Source: Ktedonobacteria bacterium brp13 (GTDB lineage: Bacteria > Chloroflexota > Ktedonobacteria > Ktedonobacterales > Ktedonobacteraceae). Taken from it: 64,000 nucleotides of DNA. The translations under genes were made by a program, and so were the position numbers. The stretch covers positions 7,233,485 through 7,297,484 of the forward strand of contig AP024096.1 of assembly GCA_015099395.1 (NCBI GenBank), in the 5' to 3' direction. Under the pieces are notes generated by a model. The model was given only the letters and a program-made list of their open reading frames with translations, ran no database searches and had not been told where the DNA came from. Shown one piece after another: positions 59,303 to 64,000 of the stretch (its first letter is position 1; the number at the start of each line of letters is the position of its first letter).

Positions 59303-59593
59303 CTATGCCTCCTCAAATACCGCGTTGACCTTCAGGCAGTTCTCATCCTGATCAGGCGCGTTCGCCAGTAGAACCTCTGGAGCATAGGATGGTCGGGATA
59401 CATCCTGTCGCATCACATTAACGAGGCGTGAGGCGTGATCCGTTGGCGGGACACCGCTTACATCAGCCTCTTGTAAGACTTGAATATGATCCAGGATAGC
59501 AGAAAGTTGACTTCCTAAAGTTTCAATCTCTTCCTCGCTCAGTCCTAATCTGGCGAGTCTGGCAACGTTTTGTACCGTCTCGCGATCAATCAT
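59303..59593 (-). CDS. gatC: Aspartyl/glutamyl-tRNA amidotransferase subunit C
   Basis: 96 residues, normal for GatC: IDRETVQNVARLARLGLSEEEIETLGSQLSAILDHIQVLQEADVSGVPPTDHASRLVNVMRQDVSRPSYAPEVLLANAPDQDENCLKVNAVFEE. The final KVNAVFEE corresponds to the conserved KVPxVxE tail with a changed Pro (KVNAV). GatC clamps GatA to GatB. Leads the gatC-gatA pair; GAGGA lies before the ATG. Confidence 0.95.
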   Translation of the reverse strand: MIDRETVQNVARLARLGLSEEEIETLGSQLSAILDHIQVLQEADVSGVPPTDHASRLVNVMRQDVSRPSYAPEVLLANAPDQDENCLKVNAVFEEA

Positions 59594-59617
59594 GCTTAAA
59601 TCCTCTATTAGTAGACA

Positions 59618-59642
59618 GGAGCGACGTATCGTCGCTCGCCGT
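59618..59642 (-). terminator. Hairpin between acylphosphatase and gatC
   Basis: GAGCGACG-TAT-CGTCGCTC is an 8-bp perfect stem 44 bases after the acylphosphatase stop; no T-run. It may end that transcript or form part of the gatC leader. Confidence 0.5.
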
Positions 59643-59685
59643 GTTCATCGATAGGAGTAACACCGGATTGGGACCGGCTTGCTCG

Positions 59686-59994
59686 CTACCATCTCATATG
59701 GAAGCCGCTCGCGTGTATCGAGGGTTCGCGCCACGTCGTTTGTACGTCTTGCACCTGCGCTGCCGGAGGTCCTTTGCGCAGCGACAGGAGTAATCGTTCA
59801 AGGGCCGGTCGGGGTCCTTGCGCGACGACTTCTACATCTCCATTGCTATCGTTGCGGACATATCCGTGCAGGCCCAGGGGCTGGGCTTCTTGTATTACAA
59901 AATAGCGAAAGCCAACTCCCTGAACATCTCCGACTACGACTGCATAGAGTTCTTCTTTTGAGTTCTGGTTGTTCTGGCTCATGACCCCAATCAT
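59686..59994 (-). CDS. acyP: Acylphosphatase
   Basis: 102 residues. Hydrolyses acyl phosphates such as carbamoyl or acetyl phosphate. The catalytic loop is VGDVQGVGFRYFVIQEAQPLGLHGYVRNDSNGDVEVVAQG, with the Arg of GVGFR and Asn of YVRNDSNG that bind the phosphate and water. The position usually Thr or Ala before the loop is unremarkable. ATG 59994 has AAAGGCGA upstream; ATG 59982 would remove four residues. Confidence 0.93.
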   Translation of the reverse strand: MIGVMSQNNQNSKEELYAVVVGDVQGVGFRYFVIQEAQPLGLHGYVRNDSNGDVEVVAQGPRPALERLLLSLRKGPPAAQVQDVQTTWREPSIHASGFHMRW

Positions 59995-60418
59995 AGCATA
60001 GACTCGCCTTTGCGAATAGCCCCTTTGTCTGCTCGTTTCATGCGTTTAACCCGATGAATCGTTTCTCTTCTAGAGAGGTCGCTTGAAAGATATGTATGGG
60101 AAAAGTAGCCTACAACAAAGTTGCCTATCTACCGTATGTATATAGGGACCTTTACGTAATTGTGGTACGATGCCTCTTATATAGTGGATAAAAGTAGATA
60201 GAGTATAGCGTCCTTTATTATGTATAAGCGAACGAGCATAGTGTATCAGCCTTAATGTACAAGCTAAAGTTATGTCGCATAAGCTGGCTCCACTTTTCTA
60301 TGTGAGTAACAAGCTTTTTCTCGCGCTCATGCTCTATTTTGTAGAATCCTGTATATATTGTGTATACTGTCACTACGCGAATACGCTAATACATATATTT
60401 GTTATCAGGGAGTTATAA
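59995..60418. other. 424-bp divergent intergenic region
   Basis: Between acyP (minus) and moxR (plus). AT-rich in its last 200 bases, where the moxR promoter must lie (several TATATT/TATACT words near 60350-60375). No gene or repeat seen. Confidence 0.4.
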
Positions 60419-61390
60419 ATGCAGTCAGTACAAGATCTGGCTTCCGCAGTACAGCGTGTAATTGGCAATGTGGAACGTGTGATTGTGGGGAAGGCCGAGC
60501 CAGTAACTTTTAGCTTGATCGCGGTAATCTGCCAGGGACACATTTTAATTGAAGACGTACCCGGTGTGGGCAAGACAGTGCTTACCAAAGCGATTGCTCG
60601 CTCCATCGGTTGTTCATTTAAGCGCATCCAGTTTACACCAGATCTGTTGCCCAGTGATGTCACTGGTGTCTCCATTTACAATCAAAAGTCCAGTAACTTT
60701 GAGTTTCGCCCGGGTCCGATTATGGCCCAGATTGTCCTGGCCGATGAGATCAACCGTGCGACCCCAAAGACGCAGTCGGCATTGCTGGAGGCGATGGAGG
60801 AGGTGCAGATCACGATCGATGGGAACACGTATAAGTTGCCAAGACCGTTTATGGTGATGGCAACCCAGAACCCGATTGAGTACGAAGGAACGTTTCCTCT
60901 GCCGGAGGCGCAGCTTGACCGTTTTATGATGGGCATACAACTGGGCTATCCGAAGCCAGCCGATGAGATCAATATTTTGGATACCCATCAGCTGCGTCAT
61001 CCGTTAGATGACCTGGAACAGATTATGACCGCTGAAGAACTGATCTTTATTCAACAGCAGGTGCGCACGATCCATGTCGATGCATCCATTCGAGAGTATA
61101 TCGTCGCGTTAGTGAATGCGACGCGTCACCATCAGAATATCTATTTAGGTATCAGTCCTCGTGGTTCACTGGCACTGCTCCGTGCCGGACAGGCACTGGC
61201 AGCAATTCAGGGGCGCGGATATGTGATACCAGATGATGTAAAGATGCTTGTGAAGCCGACGCTGGCTCATCGTATTATTGTGACTCCTGCTGCCCGTGTG
61301 CGCTCGATTACACCAAATGCAATCCTTGACGAGATCCTGCAATCGGTTGCGATACCGAATGCATGGGTTGGTGGTGGAAAGGGGCGCTAG
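60419..61390 (+). CDS. MoxR-type AAA+ ATPase
   Basis: 323 residues. AAA_3/AAA_lid_2 chaperone-like ATPase: Walker A EDVPGVGKTVLTKAIA, Walker B VLADEINRATPKTQSALLEAMEE, sensor VMATQNPIEYEGTFPLPEAQLDRFMM, and the lid domain SPRGSLALLRAGQALAAIQGRGYVIPDDVKMLVKPTLAHRI. MoxR proteins mature or activate partner complexes, usually those with a von Willebrand or DUF58 protein encoded next door. It begins a three-gene operon with DUF58 and transglutaminase genes. The start is the ATG at 60419, after CAGGGAGTTATAA. Confidence 0.96.
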   Translation: MQSVQDLASAVQRVIGNVERVIVGKAEPVTFSLIAVICQGHILIEDVPGVGKTVLTKAIARSIGCSFKRIQFTPDLLPSDVTGVSIYNQKSSNFEFRPGPIMAQIVLADEINRATPKTQSALLEAMEEVQITIDGNTYKLPRPFMVMATQNPIEYEGTFPLPEAQLDRFMMGIQLGYPKPADEINILDTHQLRHPLDDLEQIMTAEELIFIQQQVRTIHVDASIREYIVALVNATRHHQNIYLGISPRGSLALLRAGQALAAIQGRGYVIPDDVKMLVKPTLAHRIIVTPAARVRSITPNAILDEILQSVAIPNAWVGGGKGR

Positions 61391-61393
61391 ACT

Positions 61394-62605
61394 ATGCGGC
61401 CCTGGCAAGTTGTCATTCTTGTTATTGTACTCGCCTTCTTCGCGGTCAGTAGCGGTTGGAAAGTGCTTTATATTCTGGCCTATGTGCTCGTGGCGTTGCT
61501 GGTGTTCTCCTGGTTCTGGTCTCGGCTTAGTCTGCGTAAGCTAGAGTTTCAGCGTACGGCAAGTAGTGGACGTGTCCAGGTTGGTGAGACATTTGACGAG
61601 CGCTTGATCCTGGATAATCTGAGTACATTACCCAAGCTCTGGGTGCAGGTCTCCGATGGTTCTGATCTGCCTGGTCATCGTGCTGGCTATGTGGCGAGTA
61701 TGGGTGGGCGTAAACGTGCACTCTGGCGGGCACGTTGTCGCTGTCTGTTACGTGGGCGTTTTACCTTAGGTCCAGTCGTCGTTACCAGTGGTGATCCGTT
61801 TGGACTTTTCTCGCAGCAGAAGACCCTGGCCGGCACGCAAGATCTGTTGGTGCTGCCTCGTGTCTATGATCTATCACGTTTTATTCTTTTTACCGGTGGC
61901 TTACCTGGACGGGGAAATAGCTCTCGTCGTGCACTTCAGGCCACTACGAATGCAATGACGATTCGTGAATACGTTTCCGGTGATGCGTTAAGCCGTATTC
62001 ATTGGCGTTCGAGCGCACACTTCAATAAATTGATGGTCAAAGAGTTTGATCTGGATCCGGCGGTCGATGTCTGGCTCTTCCTCGATCTGCATGAAGATGT
62101 GCAGTCTGGTGAGGGCGTTCATTCGACTGAAGAGTATGGTGTGACGATCGCTGCTTCGATCGCTATTCATCTGTTGCAGCAGGGTCTTGCTGTTGGTCTG
62201 GTTACGAATGGGGAGAAGCGTGAGTTGTTGAATCTGGATCGTGGTGATCGCCAGGTTGAGCGCGTGTTAGAGCTACTGGCGGTGGTGACAGCCGGACCCG
62301 GTCCCGATTTAAAAGAGGCGTTGTCTATGGATGGTTTTCACTTTGGGCGTAATGCGGTCGCTATTGTGATCACACCATCGAACTCGCAAGATTGGCATGG
62401 CAGTCTGCGTCACTTGCAAATGCGTGGCGTACAGGTTGCAGTTGTCGGCTTACACGCTGCCACCTTTAATGATCAACCCGCTGACGAAGATGCTCTGGCA
62501 TTGTTAGAGGGTGCAGGTGTACCGATAATACGGGTAAATAAGGGCGATGCAATCGCTCAGGTGCTGGAAAGCGGGTCCGATGCGTATGCTGTAAAACGGA
62601 GGTAA
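61394..62605 (+). CDS. DUF58 (vWA-like) membrane protein
   Basis: 403 residues. Two close membrane helices at the start (about 6-24 and 28-42), a beta-rich region (FDERLILDNLSTLPKLWVQVSDGSDLPGHRAGYVASMGGRKRALWRARCRCLLRGRFTLGPVVVTSGDPFGLF), then the DUF58 core GNSSRRALQATTNAMTIREYVSGDALSRIHWRSSAHFNKLMVKEFDLDPAVDVWLFLDLHED, in which the R-x-Y-x-x-GD-x-x-R-I-HW block is diagnostic, followed by a vWA-like fold. Starts 3 bases after the moxR stop, so translation is coupled. Partner of the MoxR ATPase. Confidence 0.93.
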   Translation: MRPWQVVILVIVLAFFAVSSGWKVLYILAYVLVALLVFSWFWSRLSLRKLEFQRTASSGRVQVGETFDERLILDNLSTLPKLWVQVSDGSDLPGHRAGYVASMGGRKRALWRARCRCLLRGRFTLGPVVVTSGDPFGLFSQQKTLAGTQDLLVLPRVYDLSRFILFTGGLPGRGNSSRRALQATTNAMTIREYVSGDALSRIHWRSSAHFNKLMVKEFDLDPAVDVWLFLDLHEDVQSGEGVHSTEEYGVTIAASIAIHLLQQGLAVGLVTNGEKRELLNLDRGDRQVERVLELLAVVTAGPGPDLKEALSMDGFHFGRNAVAIVITPSNSQDWHGSLRHLQMRGVQVAVVGLHAATFNDQPADEDALALLEGAGVPIIRVNKGDAIAQVLESGSDAYAVKRR

Positions 62606-62610
62606 CCTCG

Positions 62611-64000
62611 ATGCGCGATGCGGCGGTCGATCGACTTGCTAAACTTATTGAAGATTCTGCTGTACGTAAAAAACGGCAGATAGAACGTCCTCCTGAATTG
62701 GATGGGCCGCTAGGGCTTGCTGAAGGTTTTTTCTCGCTCTTTCTTTTGCTGCTGGTCGTGTGTTGTGCTATCTGGTCTATTCAAGCAGCCGCGTGGATTG
62801 ATAATTTGCAAGTGTTGACGCTGGACACATTGATCGCTATCATTTTTGGAACCTGGTCTGTGAAGCAGCATCGTTTTGCCTCCCGCTGGGTGTACGGTAT
62901 CGGTGCCGGGTTAGCGCTGCTGCTTGCTCTGTGGCAGACCATTGCTGCCTTTGATAATGACTCTATTAAAGCATTCATCGTCAGTATTCAGCAGTGGTTG
63001 CAGGTGACGTCTAGCGGAGGGCATAGCCAGGATGAGTCTCTGGTAATGCCATTTATTGTACTTGGTTGCCTTATGCTAGCATGTGTGAGTGCGATCGCTC
63101 TGTATCGCTGGCGTAAGCCCTGGTTGGTGATCCTTTTCAATATTCCTATTCTTCTATTTAACCTCAATTTTCTTACTGATACGTATATCTTCCTGCTTTT
63201 CCTCTTCCTTGCAGCAGGATTATTGCTGGTCCTACGTTTTAACCTGTTTGAGACGGTAATGCGTTGGGATCTGCTCAATCTACGCTATAGCGAGGAGTTG
63301 GGCTGGAGCGTTATGCAGACAGGCCTGGCTATTATTACTGCTATCTTGATCCTCTCCCTGATCTTACCTGGCAGCTATTTGAATCCGTCTCTGAGCAATC
63401 TCTGGTTGATGAAAGGGAGTCCACTGGCACTGGTTCAGTCGGCGTTAGGACGGGTGACGGGGGTGCAAGGGGCCACGACAGCAGCACCTAATCATGGCAA
63501 CTTTACTGATGCATGGTCTTTAGGAGGCAATCCAAATCTTACGCAAGATGTGGTCATGAAGGTACAGTATAGTGATCCTAATGATCCACAATATCTGGCT
63601 CTGGTCAACTATGATACCTATGATTATGGTTGGGCGATCGATTACGCGCCTGCTGATGAGAAGTATGCGATCAAGACGAATGAGGTGCTTACCCCTGAAG
63701 CACTGGCGACGCATACTGTGAAGCAGACTATCCAGGTTGTCTCATCCCCTCAGGAACAGCAACCCTATATAGTTGGAGCCTCACAGATTATCTCGCTCTC
63801 CCTTCCATCCTATATTGTGGAAGGGGCAGGTGGGAACGTTGCCTGGTTAGGTAACAATGTCAGCATGAATACCGGTCTGCACTATACTGTAACGTCGGCT
63901 GTTTCTTCGGCCGATGAGGATGAGTTACGTGAAATCCCTATGCCGGCCAATGCGCCCAGGCAACTTCCTGGCAATCATGGCCCAGAACAGGACACCCCTG
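62611..64000 (+). CDS. TgpA-like transglutaminase membrane protein, N-terminal part (cut by window edge)
   Basis: 463 codons are present; the frame runs off the window. ATG 62611 follows GGAGGT. A cytosolic Arg/Lys/Glu segment of about 35 residues is followed by six or so membrane helices (for example GLAEGFFSLFLLLLVVCCAIWSI, WVYGIGAGLALLLALWQTIAAF, PFIVLGCLMLACVSAIALY, AIITAILILSLILPGS) and an extracellular beta-rich region. This is the DUF3488/TgpA arrangement; the transglutaminase catalytic domain expected after it lies outside. It follows the DUF58 gene by 5 bases, completing the usual moxR-DUF58-tgpA operon, which is linked to envelope integrity. Confidence 0.88.
   Translation, partial: MRDAAVDRLAKLIEDSAVRKKRQIERPPELDGPLGLAEGFFSLFLLLLVVCCAIWSIQAAAWIDNLQVLTLDTLIAIIFGTWSVKQHRFASRWVYGIGAGLALLLALWQTIAAFDNDSIKAFIVSIQQWLQVTSSGGHSQDESLVMPFIVLGCLMLACVSAIALYRWRKPWLVILFNIPILLFNLNFLTDTYIFLLFLFLAAGLLLVLRFNLFETVMRWDLLNLRYSEELGWSVMQTGLAIITAILILSLILPGSYLNPSLSNLWLMKGSPLALVQSALGRVTGVQGATTAAPNHGNFTDAWSLGGNPNLTQDVVMKVQYSDPNDPQYLALVNYDTYDYGWAIDYAPADEKYAIKTNEVLTPEALATHTVKQTIQVVSSPQEQQPYIVGASQIISLSLPSYIVEGAGGNVAWLGNNVSMNTGLHYTVTSAVSSADEDELREIPMPANAPRQLPGNHGPEQDTP

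Overview
The window is bacterial chromosomal DNA of roughly even base composition. It is densely packed with short intergenic gaps, many TTG/GTG starts and clear Shine-Dalgarno sites. The gene mix fits a Ktedonobacteria-like Chloroflexota bacterium: a family II pyrophosphatase with CBS/DRTGG domains, an EF-P with Asn at position 34, a DUF6483-like protein, DUF2079 and GtrA membrane proteins, a bifunctional-nuclease-domain protein, a MoxR/DUF58/transglutaminase operon and a WD40 protein with a YukD-like head. The taxonomic call is inference from gene content; there is no rRNA gene here.

Layout. 1-9.6 kb: start of ligA (cut by the window edge), ABM monooxygenase, phospholipase-D lipoprotein, CBS-pyrophosphatase, YukD-like/WD40 membrane protein, a complete IS4/IS50-type insertion sequence with a 9-bp target duplication at the stop codon of the WD40 gene, a polyprenyl synthase and a zinc-binding membrane protein. 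10-16.4 kb: folP-folC, a catalytically dead asparagine-synthetase-like protein, a C39-like membrane protein, a PIG-L deacetylase. 16.4-24 kb: LipM-like octanoyltransferase, MFS exporter with its MerR regulator, HIT protein, HEAT-like protein, TrmN-like methyltransferase, efp. 24-33 kb: ybeY-dgkA, lysyl-PG-synthase-like flippase, UDP-glucuronate decarboxylase, CPBP protease, DUF6483, gltX, BFN protein. 33-37.3 kb: lexA with a readable promoter/operator, membrane proteins, a DedA protein.

37.5-42.1 kb is the accessory region. A tmRNA gene (ssrA, minus strand, about 41690-42062) was not on the supplied gene list but is clear from both ends, the G-U acceptor pair and an encoded tag, AKPSNTQLAFAA. 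A second copy of its 3' end and terminator lies 4.1 kb away at about 37541-37592. The DNA between holds a tyrosine-recombinase C-terminal remnant beside ssrA, an internally deleted IS256-family element, two helical/low-complexity cargo genes, a tRNA-Arg-like 3' half and a palindromic repeat element. I read this as a decayed integrative element inserted into the 3' end of ssrA.

42.4-64 kb: glycerophosphodiesterase, then a glycan/envelope cluster (GT2 polyprenyl-phosphate glycosyltransferase, DUF2079 protein, an unknown two-domain protein, GtrA), mfd, pth, a metallophosphoesterase with a large acidic insert, a TIM-barrel sugar isomerase, a D-Ala-D-Ala carboxypeptidase, gatA-gatC, acylphosphatase, and the moxR-DUF58-transglutaminase operon that runs off the right edge. 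Most genes are housekeeping; the points most worth a second look are the ssrA island, the stop codon supplied by the insertion sequence, EF-P Asn34, YbeY with Asp in place of its third metal His, and the pseudo-asparagine synthetase.
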